A program made the position numbers and the translations under genes. Of a stretch of DNA of 64,000 bases, positions 33,871 to 45,859 are shown one piece after another (within the stretch, counting starts at the first letter, position 1; each line of letters begins with the position of its first letter). The DNA is from Coleophoma eucalyptorum. Taxonomy: Eukaryota > Ascomycota > Leotiomycetes > Helotiales > Dermateaceae. Location: assembly GCA_026120035.1 (NCBI GenBank), contig JALRME010000001.1, positions 434,001 to 498,000 of the forward strand, given 5' to 3'. The notes under the pieces are model-generated. The model worked only from the letters and a program-made list of their open reading frames with translations. It did not search any database and was not told the DNA's origin.

Positions 33871-36800
33871 AGTCTCAATGGATTCTCATACCGTCGGTAT
33901 CGTGTTCTTATAGTCCTGACGTCTACAGTGATTACCCACCTGGAGCTTTTTATGTCATATTCTGATTGGCCTAAGAGCAATTAGTCATCAGTGAACTTGA
34001 TAAATCAAGCTAATGCCGCCAGATTACTGTGCATAACCTGATACTTTGCTGGCCTCTTCTGGACTAGTTATATAATAAGAGGAGAGTTAAGTTGTCATTT
34101 TAGACGGGTTCTTGTTACCTTAAGACCACCTGCGAGGATTTGTAGATTTGTATATTTCTTGGAAACGGTTAGCATGAATTGTTGTGTTTGTGAATAATCG
34201 TAGAGCTCAGATGATGTTTATTCAAAGCATTTTTCTTTGTAGCGTATTATCTACGAGAACAATGTGAGCGAATCTACTCGTATGTGACTAGGTATGTTGA
34301 TGAATATCGTTCAAGTATTTGTATTGGGTTGTTGTTCATTGGTCACAGAAACAACTGGTTGGGTCGAACTGCGGGTCGCTTGTTGCCGTTGACTAAATCG
34401 GTAAGTGTACTTCACGAAGTACGGATGTTGTTCGGGGTTCAACATCCCTGCTCGGGATTGGCTTTCTTTACAGGATCTCATAGATGATGGTCGATGACGG
34501 AATCATGTCGGTAAGGGCTTCCTGAACTTTGGCTCTTTGTATTTGACACTTTCGGAAGCGAGGAATGCTAACAAAAGGGATTCAACGTGCTACTTAGAAA
34601 TGCATTCCCCCATGTGTAGATGAATGCACCAGATTTTGGTCCAAGTTATGGTAGCTTAGAGATAAATATAAAGCCCTACAGATCTCAACTTTTATGATCT
34701 GCCTCAAATAATTTTGAAGTTTTGCTGTTAGATAGTGGCTCATCAAGATGCCACCTCCGGGCTGGATTTTCCTGCATCTTGCGTATCTGATGGTCCTTAG
34801 CCTTTACAACGCGGTGATCTGATCAATCGCCAGACTTTGAGTATTCTCACATACCATCGTCGTGTTAAATTTATATAGTCCGGATAGATATCTGAAACAA
34901 CCGCTGCGATAAGTGGCTATATCATCCAAGCGCGTCGAAATAACGGTCTAGAGAAAAAAGACAAGATTGCAGGAAAAAGTCTTGGGATAGCTTTCAATCG
35001 CCCAAGGAACTCCGACTTGGTCGCTATGCTGACTCTACCATTCCTCCATCATGAATAAGATGGCAAGTTTGGCACCCTCCACCTCGTTTCTCATCCATAG
35101 TACAAGCCTGAAGATTTACAGTAGATCATCAGCATATGTTTGGTCTGCTCGCTTCGTTTCTTGAGATCGGCTTGAGATTGGCTCGATTGATACAGATTGC
35201 ATCAATCCACACCCGCCGGATGCGGTGGCAGATCCTTACCCGAAAGTCTGATAAATGGCTAAAGAATCTCCCTCATTTCGTTCGTTACAATGTCCATAAT
35301 TTCAAGGGACTAGACCAAAACTCAGGATCCTTTTACGATTGCGCGCCATCGCGCAGTCCATAATCATGGTTAAGCGTACCCATACTTTGCTTATGCCTCA
35401 ATGCCTTATCAAATACAACTGTCAAATGCAGATATCCTTCCCACACTCCAGTTCCAGGTCGCCGAAGTTCCTTCAATGCTTATTCGAAGTGCGTAGTAAC
35501 ATATAGACTGGCGCAATGAATTTCATTTCGGTACCATAAATGCACGAGGGAGCTTCATATTTCTCTGCTTCAATAAGAGAGACATAGACGAAGGGAGAAG
35601 CGATGATCTTGGACTCCTCACCGAACGATATTTCCAGTAAATATATCTCTCCTTATCTCAGAGGCTTAAACTAGTACAGAGCGCGAATGGTTGGCTTCTG
35701 CGAGACAGGCTTCCTCACTGAATGTGGACGGTCGACTGTTCTCCGCTAATATGGTCGGATCAAAGTGATTTTTCAACCCGCTACACATAACATCCATATC
35801 AATCGATAGAGTGGTATACCTTATGAACACACGGGCATATGAGGGAAAAGTAGAGACGGAGCCTGCAATTATTTCGTGTTTAAGCATGAAAGGAAACTCT
35901 TACATACCGCATAGTCTGACATAAGCTAAAAGATAAGCCCAGCAGGCAGCTTTTCGAGCTCGTTTCGAACAGATCCACTGACACCATTTCGGTCTACTCA
36001 TTTACCAATTAAACTGCCCTAAGTAAATGAACCACTAATTAATTACCAGCCCTCTTGATTCACATTGCACCTTCTGTTTCCTATTGTCGCTTTGTTGTTA
36101 TCCTAGCTCCACTTCACTACTCTTTTATTCGTTCTTTTACTTTTAATTGCCTTGTTAAAAGTATACGAATTGAATTCAAGCTAAAGAGCCCAACAAGTGA
36201 AGTTCTTTAAGGAGATTACAAAATACCAATAATATGAGCCATCAGAACCTTAGGAAGTAAAAGGTCTGAAAATAATAGAGTAAAGGAAGGAACCGATATT
36301 ATTTAGAAGTCAATTATATTTAAAATTCAAGTGACTGAAATTCAACGGTAGCTTTCTAGGAATATACTGGAGCTAGAATGTGTTCCAGCCTCGAAACTGC
36401 GCTCTGAACATCCACGCAATGACTACCACCGATATATGGAGCTATTTTCATCCATGATCTAGATTACATCGTAGTAGTCTGGCTTTCAGACTAGCTAGGA
36501 ACGGAGCTGAGTATGATTGACCAAAGAAAGGAGACAGAGATAACGTTCATCGGTGTAATGACAAGCTGAGCCTGAATCTTTGGCCAGGAGGTTGAAGATT
36601 CTAGTCGATCTTTTCCCCATTTACTCTGCCTTTTATCGCGGCGTCCGTACTATTCCCCCACGTTCTGAGATAGCAAGCTTTACTTTTTGGTACCGTGGAC
36701 CTAGTTGACTAAGGCCTCTCAAACCTTCTACAAACATCCTGGATCCGCTGAAAGATCAAATTTTGGCCTGTGCAACGAGGTAGGTCAGGGTATCTAACTA

Positions 36801-37228
36801 CTCAGAGTATGCCCTCGATATTTTGCCCACAAAATAACAGTCACTGAAAGGGGGAGGAGGGATGGTACTGAACAGTGCTAATGTGCCAACCATGATCATC
36901 TGTCAGGCCACTATTATCGACCCCTAGCTCCCGCATGTACCCACACCAGACATGGGGCATTCATTGCAGGGTGTATAGGATGCTGGAAAATCGGGAGTGC
37001 CTTCTTAAGAACATTGTTAAGCAAAGGCTAGAATGCCGTTGCACCTGACCGTTATGGAGGAATTACGACAGGAGAGGATGGACACTAGTATGGGTGCTAG
37101 TGCAGGTGATGTGCAAACACAGTCTAAAGTCAAGTTTGAGCACGACGGAGGGATTCGGTTTATATTTAGCACTAATCTGGACCAGGCCTCTATTACGGAT
37201 GCTTTCGTTCCCTTAAAGGAGGGAGACA
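33871..37228. other. Gene-poor region, 3.4 kb
   Basis: No coding gene, RNA gene or intact mobile element is recognised. All frames are under about 75 codons without motifs (for example 34284-34487, 35136-35363, 35666-35887 minus). AT-rich tracts dominate 36000-36350. Degraded transposon sequence is possible but not demonstrable by eye. Confidence 0.45.
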
Positions 37229-38969
37229 TTAGTATCTAGGTCCTGATCGTTGTTCTGTGAGAAAAACGGATTTGGTAAGCATAATGCCATCGCCTTCTAT
37301 CGGCAAAGACTTTGCGCTTTTTGACCTTGTAAGACTTTTATGTCTCTCTCTGCTTTTTTGTCTGTCTCTGCTTTTTTGTCTCTCTCTACTCTTTTGTCTG
37401 TCTCTGCTCGTTGCGCGAGGTGGGCCCACTGCATCAACATACGTGTGATGCCCCATATTCCTCCCCTCGTTTGGCACATATATGTTTGATAGTGGTATCT
37501 GTGACTCCTCTGATTTCATGCTTTCTGCTCTCCTGTCGCTATCCCCCTGGTTGAATTGCTCATCTATTTCAGTGAAGTTTCTATGTCGGTCGAGATTATC
37601 GGTGCGTGAAGTGATATTCGAACGTTTAGAGTATCCAAGCCCATAGGAAGATTTCTTTGAGGTACCTTGAAGAGTCATCTTCAAGCCAGGGAAGATAAAT
37701 CCAACTAGAGACCGGCAGGCTGGCAGACAACCACAAATTATGCCAATGCTCTGTTCCAGATCTGTCCAGACAGCGATCGGAGCTTGGTCATCTGTATCCA
37801 TTAGTCCATGGGTTCCATAAAGAGAGAGAAGCTGTGACTTACAAGAAGGATCAGAAGAAGATTGAAGTTTGAGTAAGGATGGAAGACGAATCAGACTACA
37901 AACAATGACGAATGATCCAACGGAAAACATGATGAACAGATTTGCTTTCTTCTGCCATGGAAGATGCAAGTTCCACAGCAAAGGAAGTGGCATCGCAAGA
38001 ATAAGCACATCATGAGTGATGCTCATTCCTGCAGCGACGAATATTGCTGCATATGAATTGATACACTTTACTGGGGCCACTTTATACATCCAGTTGGTCC
38101 AATTGCCATGGAAAGGAAGCTATAAAATGAAGTTAGAAACTTTTTATCTCCAGAATTGAGAATTATGCTCTACAACTTACACACTGGAAGGTCAGTGCCA
38201 TAAGTAACGAAAAGTTAGAACAAATAACAAAGCCAAAGATGACCCATACGATGGTGTTAAATGTTTTGTTTGGAAAAATACGTCGGAAGAAAAGAAGTAA
38301 TGACAGTTTTGTAAAAGTAATTGTGACCACATAAAAGAGTTCGCTGATATAGAAGAACTTTTAGGGAGTTAGTATATTTGTCCATAGCTGATTAGGGTGC
38401 CAATACTAACCTTTAAAGACTCGGAAATTTGGGCAACAGTCAGAGAATATGTGTGCTCTCCAAAGCCATTTGCACATATTACCAGTCCTGTTCCAACATC
38501 GGCAAGGTATGAAATCAGTGCTACAATCATCATATAGTCGTCTGATTTGATGCCGACATCCAGTAAACTTCTGGAAGCAACGCGTGCAGCCACAAAAAGA
38601 AATGCCAGTACCGGCATAACATATAAGAGTTGGAATTGCTCCTCGACCCGAGTTCTATCTGTAGGGACACCACATGTATCGGCAGTATATTTCTGTAGTT
38701 GGAAGCTCTCCGTGATGTTACAGGAAGCGTAGACACATGGGGTCAGTTCTGCCGTAACGGCTTTATTCGTGCAGAGGCAAGTGACATTGGTGAGTGAACC
38801 GCAGATTTCTGGTACGATCGTAGCAAGGCAGTCCAGCTGTAAAATCATTAGTTCACAGCTCTGATTGAATCACTGGAGTACTGACCGAGCAATCAGGAAT
38901 GGTAGACGTCGTTGCCTTTATCAAAGTAAAAAGAGCGGCACAAGCCAAGGTCATCCAGGTTCCTCTCAT
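37229..38969 (-). CDS. CFEM-domain seven-helix receptor (Pth11-type/rhodopsin-fold) 2
   Basis: Exons on the minus strand are 38969-38886, 38836-38411, 38357-38181, 38119-37843 and 37791-37229, giving 508 residues. A signal peptide (MRGTWMTLACAALFTLIKA) leads directly into a CFEM domain with eight cysteines (PDCSLDCL, ICG, TCLC, PC, SC, TCG). The Asp usually found before the CxC pair is replaced (SLTNVTCLC). Seven hydrophobic helices follow, with FFYISELFYVV, FRRIFPNK and the WTDLEQSIGIICGCLPACRSL helix. The cytosolic tail of about 140 residues is highly charged and contains four near-perfect RDRQKSRE-type repeats. It is paralogous to the receptor at 18.7 kb but has fewer introns and lacks the Ser-rich stalk. 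Confidence 0.86.
37330..37416. repeat. Coding tandem repeat, receptor 2 tail
   Basis: Period about 24 bases on the plus strand (TCTCTCTGCTTTTTTGTC-like units). On the coding minus strand it gives alternating (R)DRQKSRE and (R)ERQKSRD blocks, about four copies. In-frame length change would vary only the basic/acidic tail. Confidence 0.75.
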
Positions 38970-41420
38970 CTTGCTCTCGCGCGGGAAACAATCGCCCCAG
39001 CATCCACGTCTATTGCGAGAGGAACGTCTTGATTAAAGATGAAGTGAGAATGTCAAACGGCATCTCAAGGCAAAGGCTTCGGATGTACTTACTCATGGTC
39101 GCATAAAAAATGGGTTAGGAGATCGACATTGCGTTTCTTCAAACGTTGAGGTACGAAGAGGCAGGATCTCTCTGCGGACCTGCAGGCATTAGCACAGAAG
39201 CAGAGGACTCGATCATGATCGCCCCACGTTCACCCACCGTGCAAGATACACCCATTGGGCAAGAGACAGTGGTGCACAGTAGTACCATATTTGCGAGATC
39301 TTATCAAGTGACGACTCTTCCTCCAACTACCGGCCTATTGGCCAGGAATGGGATTCGACCAGTTCCGCGTGGGCTAATAGGACAAGAGGCCAAGGCGCAA
39401 GTCAACTCCATCTTTTGATGGCAAGGATATATAACATCCGATGGGCGACTCCACATAACGTTTCTCCAGCCATGTCCCTGGTAGCACGGTCGCAGCGGCC
39501 CCGCCCCGACCTAAACCGTTACCTAGCATAATCCAACTTCTCTCTTTGGCGAACCGAAATGAAATGAACCCACGAATTCTGCATCTGTCACTACGGGACA
39601 CGAGAAAATTTCCGGACCAGGTTGGAGATTGGTATAACATACAAGATAAATCCTTGTCCTGTCGTTCGTCTCGTCTCAAGGGGCTTTGGCAAACTCCACC
39701 GGAGTCATCGTAGGCGAGAAGACCGGTCTTTTTTTTAACCCTAGAATCAGAGAATACCATGGCTTTCCTTGAAGTGCCGTTCTTGAGATTTTGTTCGTTC
39801 GGAAATAATACGCGTCTAGTGCTATACAAGGGTTGCGCAGAGCCCACTTTCTCCAAGACATGCTTTCTTGGAAGGTAGAAGTATTAATACATGTCTGCAA
39901 ATATGAACGGGCTCTAATATGCTACCGTTGTCGGACAGGTTCCTTGTCTGCACGGCGTCTTATGAGGCAATCCATCGTACCATTATCGACATTGGCTGTA
40001 GAGAAGATAAATCAACCTTTCATTTTGCTCTGAGATGTATCGTGCACAGGCCCACAACCAAAAGCCTTTTAAGTTGTTACCAAATCTTGCTAGTTGAGAA
40101 ATCTGGGGCTTTCAAAATCGTCCAGTGGCGAACCACACGAACACTAACATCCTTGCCGACAAGCTCATTACGCAATGCATTATGGACATTCATTGAGAAT
40201 CTGATTCGTGGCTGACAATCCTATAAGTTGTAGGCGCGAGTTGATGAGTTTGATGTAGCCGGACAATGTTTCGATTGATTTCCTACAACAAAGCTCCGAA
40301 AATGCTCTTATACATAATTAAAGACACTATCAACAGATTTTGATTAGTTCTAAGTATATAATCAATACTAGGGCAGTAATAGTAAACCCGAATCAGAAAT
40401 TAAGCCCTAGCACCACTTCTAATAAATCTCCCTCGTCTCCATTGACGTATCTATCCGATTCTTAATATCTACCACACAACTTATGCCATTTTAACCATAC
40501 GATAGCGTGGCTGCACCTTTCAAATTTATGAAAATGTGGATCTGAGCCTTTGCTGCTACAGTACAGTTAGACTTGATCAATGTCTTGCATTAGCGGGATG
40601 GGGTCGGGGTCATTCTTTGCATATGCGCCACTACGATAAGCTTTACTTCATTTATTTTTGGGCGTCTAGGATATTGGCTTTTCGAGTCTATGATTTCTGG
40701 CATGACGAGGAGTTGTTTTATCACACCCTAACAAGAAGGCAGGGCTGTACTTATAGCTTTCTTAATTTCAAAACAGTGCAAATATTAGGCTGCGCAGAGC
40801 TTTAAAAATGACAATTTTAATTCCAACGGAATTTTTAGTGGCATATGTGCTTACCGGTATATATCTATCTCGGCATCAATAGCTTAACCTATTAATCAGT
40901 GCAATTGCATCCGTATATGACTTGTAATGATTGGCTAATTTGACAAAGTGATATATAGCCATTACCAACCATAGAAAGTACAAACAGGAGTATGGCAGGC
41001 TGATGTACCAGCATAACCCAGCTTGAAAATGTGACCTAACTAATCAAAGCCACAAAAGCTACTGTCGTTTCAGCCCGTAAGGTCTAAGTCCAGCAATGAA
41101 GAAAGTTGTTGGACTTACCCAAGTGAATTCCTAGTTGGTGATTATAAAGCATATATCAAGTATTTGTTTAGTAGTTTAACAAGCCTAGGTTAAAAATTCG
41201 AGGCCGTTGGACAATACGTCATGAGCCTTTGTTGGTTAATATTTTCTGATAGTGATATGACATAATAATTATACTTCTTTTCAGGCCTTTCATTTTTAGA
41301 AGTTCCCAATAGTACTGAACTGCATTGGAAACCTATTCCAGGAAACATGACCAGGATGCGCACTGATCTTATCCGTGATTTCACGTAATATTGCAAGAAA
41401 ATTCAAAACAAATCCAGAAG
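38970..41420. other. Gene-poor region, 2.5 kb
   Basis: No gene is recognised. Overlapping frames on both strands around 39146-40215, and one at 40536-40805, have no domain, signal peptide or plausible intron structure. Confidence 0.4.
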
Positions 41421-41540
41421 AAGATCACGAATGAAGAAACATGAACCCGAATGTAGAAACATGACCACGGATCCAAAAACAAGAATACGAGGTTGGAAAT
41501 AAGAATACGACGGCGGAAACAAGAATACGAACCCGACCGT
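41421..41540. repeat. 20-bp tandem repeat, six units
   Basis: Six consecutive 20-base units begin at 41421, 41441, 41461, 41481, 41501 and 41521, with approximate consensus AAGAATACGAACxxxGAAAC. The last three units are closest to each other (AAGAATACGA at their start); the first three are more diverged (ATGAACCCGA, ATGACCACGG). The array ends about 410 bases before the HsbA-like gene. Confidence 0.85.
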
Positions 41541-41800
41541 GGGTGAAATCAGCCAGAAACATGCCACTATCAAGCTGAGATCAACTTACTTCTCCATGCA
41601 CTGACAGCTCTCCAAGGCATTGAGTATTCCATGAACGATATGTAGTCTGTGCACTTTATGAACCAATTGCGCAACGTTCCGACACAGTCCTGTGCGTTCG
41701 GATTCCGAGACTTTCCCGCTACTATTTGCGGAGGAGTTAAGGACTGTGCGTAAGGGAGCGTGTCTCCCGCTCCCGTCCATCATTCAAACCTGGGGAGAAG

Positions 41801-41808
41801 TATAAAAG
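41801..41808 (+). promoter_or_regulatory. TATA box of the HsbA-like gene
   Basis: TATAAAAG lies 144 bases before the start codon at 41952. It is followed by a pyrimidine- and A-rich leader (CTTCTCTCTTCACT) ending CAAACCAAAACACA before ATG. Confidence 0.55.
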
Positions 41809-41951
41809 ACAACTAGATATCTGGATTCAGACCAGTCAATTCAGTTCAACTTCTCTCTTCACTATATTTACCACTCACAGTTAACTTACTTTATTACTCA
41901 GTCTTCTCATTTTTTTTATTCCAGTTCTCAACTCCCGCAAACCAAAACACA

Positions 41952-42518
41952 ATGGACAAAGTCTTGAAACACCTTGGAGACATTGAGCGCAAGGCTGGAA
42001 AGATCGATAAGATCTCCGCCAAGGGTGCTGCTTCTCTCAATATGAAAGAGATGGTCAAGCTATCTCGAAAGGGCGCATCTATCGGCTCATGCATGAAGAA
42101 GACAACCAAAGATTATGAGGTAAGTCATTATACTATGATAAGCCGCAAACCATGTTCCATTAACAAATAATTATAGGGCGTCACCCCTAGCGAAGCTGAG
42201 GCTAAAAAGGTCCTTGAAATTATCACTCAGATTGCCACTCTCAATCAGCATCAAATGAAGATGGTGCGGGATGACAAGCCAGCTATGGATAAGATGCATG
42301 CTGGTGGATTGGTGAAGAAAAACATGACTAAGAACCAAGAGACTGCCACGGCATTCTGGACAGTCCTGGTTGAGAAGACACCAGAGGGACCAATGAAGGA
42401 AGAGGCAAAGGCACTGCAAGCCAGTGTTGAGAAGGCATTCAACGAAACCTACCAGGTTTATGCCAATGCCGTCGGAGGAGAGGACCAGGATATTGAAGGA
42501 GAGGATGATTCCGACTAG
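41952..42518 (+). CDS. HsbA-like four-helix protein without signal peptide
   Basis: Exons 41952-42119 and 42177-42518 give 169 residues. The pattern matches the hydrophobic-surface-binding protein A family (PF12296): a helical N-terminal half, then ITQIATLNQHQMKMV, GGLVKKNMTKNQETATAFW and a tP-containing KTPEGPMKEEAK, ending AFNETYQVYA before an acidic tail (EDQDIEGEDDSD). Family members such as Aspergillus HsbA are secreted and recruit enzymes to surfaces. This protein starts MDKVLKHLGDIERKAGK with no leader, so a cytosolic role or unconventional export is implied. A strong TATA and clean leader suggest high expression. Assignment is by pattern memory and is moderate. Confidence 0.6.
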
Positions 42519-43641
42519 ATTATACCTAAGTACTAGTAAAAGATTTCATTAACAGCTATTTGTACGCCTAAAGCCTATAGTGACAAGACAAGGCTATAGT
42601 GATATGAAATAAGTCTAAAGCCCCTTGCCTGTCACTAAATGAAAAAGCCTAGCTAAGAAGGGTCGCTTATAGCTGAATGGCACTCACGTGATACTCACAG
42701 CTCCCAAGTGTCGTTCCACGGCCTCAGGCACGTGCATTTGTAAGCAATTAGTCAGCCAAAGAGGCTCTATTTAGTAGGGCCTCAGTAATTGCTTAGAAAT
42801 GCCATCACCTTTTAACCTGTCAAATCACACAAGATTCCGATTTGAGAGCATCCGTAGACTTGGGAGGGTTGGGAGGACTGACAAATATCTGCCACATACG
42901 GTCGACGAAGGCGGCCATCGTGTCAAACGGTTGACGAGAAGACGACAAGGCTTTGGTATCGGTACAGGAAATAGGGATTAAATGAAGACGATTTTAGTGG
43001 TAAGATAAAGTAGTGGTAATAGCTGCTTCCTTAGCTACGACGTTGATACTTTGTCTTAATTCTTGTAAAATGAAAGCCGAGCAGACCGAGTTAAGACTTT
43101 TGGTTGAAACACTAGGAGTGAGAATGAGAGAAAGTTCAGATAAATGAGTTCCCAAAGGCTTCAGTAGAAGTCATTCAATGCAAGAAGGAGATCGTTTGTA
43201 ACACAGCTCGTTGGGCCTCGGCGGGGATTTCACGGAGCTTTTAAATCCTCGCGGTCCAGCAAATTACAAATCTCCCATCCAACTCTGGCCCTCGAGACTA
43301 TTATTCTGGCCATCCATTGCAGTAGAATCATTTCCTGGAAGTATTCAGAGCTACCGCGGAGTAAAAGAGATCGATCCCTGTTCCTCCTCGATCAGATATA
43401 ACCCACCAATCTCTTTAGAGACTAGCGACGAAAGCAGTCTGCAGAAGTGTAGTCGGCTCAAGGTCTCTTGATCCCTTAGAGACTGAGCAATTCTGGTCCG
43501 TCGCACAAACTAACTACTAACTACTTCTTCTCGCCTATTCGCGATCTGTAAATGAAAGCAGGTTGCAGGTCGCAGCCCGTTCGGAATTTCTCATTCATTC
43601 TATGGCACCTTATAATACCCGAAACTAACTGACATTACGAG
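42519..43641. other. Intergenic, no gene recognised
   Basis: Just past the HsbA-like gene, GCCTATAGTGAC and GGCTATAGTGAT form a short imperfect direct repeat (about 42571-42604). Two CACGTG-type boxes occur near 42687 and 42730. No coding region is recognised. Confidence 0.35.
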
Positions 43642-44499
43642 ATGACGGGCAACGGAGATACAACGGGATGCATCAAGGTAGTACCCATGCGTCAACTAGC
43701 TGAGGCACGATGCTACCATGACGACTGGACTGGGTTGAGAGATCAGAGAGAACGGCGTCGAATACAGACTCGGCTCGCCCTAAGACTGCATCGTATATGC
43801 TTCTGAATTCGTCCATACACTTGAATTACTGCCGTGGAAAACTGTTCTCCTGCCATCCATGCGTGGAACACTAATTTCTTTTTGTAGGCAAACGTAAAGC
43901 AACGCCGATGGAACCAAAGCCTGAGTATGGAGCAAAGAGTGTATTGCACCTCGGCGTAAACTATATGCCTGAAACAAAATATAAACCCTATAATGGAAGG
44001 GAATCCATCGTACGCCCTACCTCGGGTCTTTACATCCCTCCATTCCGTATCCAGAGTGGTCATGTCATCCCCTTGCGATGTCTCTATCCAATCTCGCGCG
44101 ACCATCTCCTGCCCCTCGTTGAGTACAACGTGTATCGCGCTACCTCTACCAATCTCCTAATACTGGGTTACTTAAATCTCAGTAGAAGCGCTTGTCCCTT
44201 TGGCGGGTCGGTTCCTATCTCCCCGAACCCTTACCAGGGTTAGCATTCCGGCTTCTTTAAGACGAACACCTCTCCAACAATCTACACAATACCCGGACTG
44301 GATTGATCTCTTTCCATCACCGAGAATGCGAGACAACGCCATCTGGACACAAAATCTATTCTCTAGCAATGAACTATGCACTGGTCTTTTAGGAGGGCTC
44401 ATGGGGAGGCAAAACGCTATCGACTCTGGTCTCGTAGCATGGTCGAATTCATGGGAACCAAACAGCTGGGAACTTACTGAAGGCTTTATCAAGAAATAG
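43642..44499 (+). pseudogene. bZIP/DUF3425 transcription factor gene, eroded basic region and frame break
   Basis: Exon 1 43642-43792 contains DDWTGLRDQRERRR, the hallmark opening of fungal bZIP proteins that end in DUF3425. An intron 43793-43887 joins to KRKATPMEPKPEY in frame. The DUF3425 part follows (SRDHLLPLVEYNVYRATSTN), then the frame closes with TAG at 44243. A second frame overlapping from about 44215 carries the rest of the same domain (TPLQQSTQYPDWIDLFPSP, GLVAWSNSWEPNSWELTEGF) to a stop at 44499. No intron of normal size with good signals bridges the two. In the basic region the DNA-contacting Asn of N-x7-R is Thr (QTRLALRL instead of QNRLNQRA). Both points suggest decay, though an assembly error could explain the frame break. 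Confidence 0.65.
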
Positions 44500-44994
44500 G
44501 GATTTCTGATCCAGGGTTGTAGGGATTTGTTCGAGTCTACAAATCGATGGAGAGACATGCGAGGAGAGGAACGGTTGGTTTGAGAGTTGAACTAGAAATT
44601 TCGTCGATGCCAGGGCATACTTAACTCCATAATGTATTTGGAAAATATTATTAATTATAGCTAACTGATTACAATAAAGATTGGAAGGCTATTTTAGACA
44701 TTAAAATGAGTGTAATAATCCTATATGTTGCCTAGTTACTACTGCAAGGGTAATTATAGTCAGCCACCTATTAAAGGGATAGGTGAAATTCAATCGAGTA
44801 CATGCAACTAAGGCCAAGGCAAGTAGTCTTCCTGAGATATATCGTGTATGCCTCAAGGAACCGAGCAGAAAATTTTGTTGTAAATCCAAGGAGAAATTTG
44901 TGAATATCATCTTTAATCAGGGCCTTGCACCCCAATCAAGATGAGAGGAATCAGGATCCAACCCATTCAAGCTGCTGCGGGCAGATTAGGCGAG

Positions 44995-45859
44995 TCATTT
45001 TTTGAGTAATATTGGAAGATTAGGCATCTGAAAACCCGAAATCTTGATTGGATTCTCTGACTCTGGCGGACCGTCTGAACTCCATCCCTTGGCTCGTGAC
45101 CCATCTGATCTGTTGCTTGACGACGCCCGAGTAGGTAACGCCGGGTCAATGCCGGGAATCGAGAATATAGGGGGAGGCTGTTGGTAGAAAAGAGTATTCG
45201 TAGGGCGCGCAGATCCATTTGATCTGGGCGTTATCATTCCATCCGCGTCCAAGTTCAAGTCTAGATCCATTTCCATTTCAAATTCATGCACCTTCTGTAA
45301 ATCTGGTAGGTCGATAAGTGTATTAAAACTACACAAAATTTAGTTAGTGGCCTTATCAGATATATTTGGGCTTATCGTAATATAATGTAAGGATTCTGAA
45401 ATCGACATACCTTTGCTTGCGTTTTTGTGGTGATGATTGGTGCTCTTCCAGTGGCTTACTCTGTAAGTCTCCAAAAATATGCCGCTTCTTCCCAGGCGGA
45501 GTGCTATTACTAGGGAGTATTTTGAAGGGACGGTATTGGACAGGATGCTGTGTCCTGTGAATGAAACTAGTGATAGTTTCTTGATCCTGCTGAGGTTGTC
45601 TCTGGATAGTCTGCTCTCGGGCCCTTTCGCGCAGATTATATGGCACAGATGTAGGGATGTGTGATGTATAGGAACCATTCATCGTTTCTTCCCGCTGATT
45701 TTTCTCGTATTTGAACAGGTCAGCAGCTTCCCATTCTTGTGGGAGCTGCTGCAGCCAATCTTGTATGCTAGATTTCGTGATTACCGTCGAAGGGATGCAG
45801 AGGCTGGGCGTTTGAGAGTGTTCGGGGACATCGTCACAAATATCAACACCTTCGTTCAT
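44995..45859 (-). CDS. Predicted disordered protein of unknown function, 260 residues
   Basis: Exons on the minus strand are 45859-45411 and 45328-44995. The N-terminus has a short amphipathic stretch (IQDWLQQLPQEW). Polar Gln/Ser/Arg-rich sequence with a basic cluster (PQKRKQR) follows, then acidic (EMEMDLDLNLD) and Ser-rich parts. It ends PNLPILLKK. The layout resembles the N-terminal half of fungal PD-(D/E)XK nuclease-like proteins (PF20516), but no nuclease core follows, so it may be truncated. That resemblance is weak. A nuclear role is possible from the basic cluster. It lies tail-to-tail with the bZIP relic. Confidence 0.4.

Noticed and set aside
39374..39856. 160-codon minus-strand frame
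   Set aside because: No signal peptide or domain, overlapped by other frames, and no plausible exon partners.
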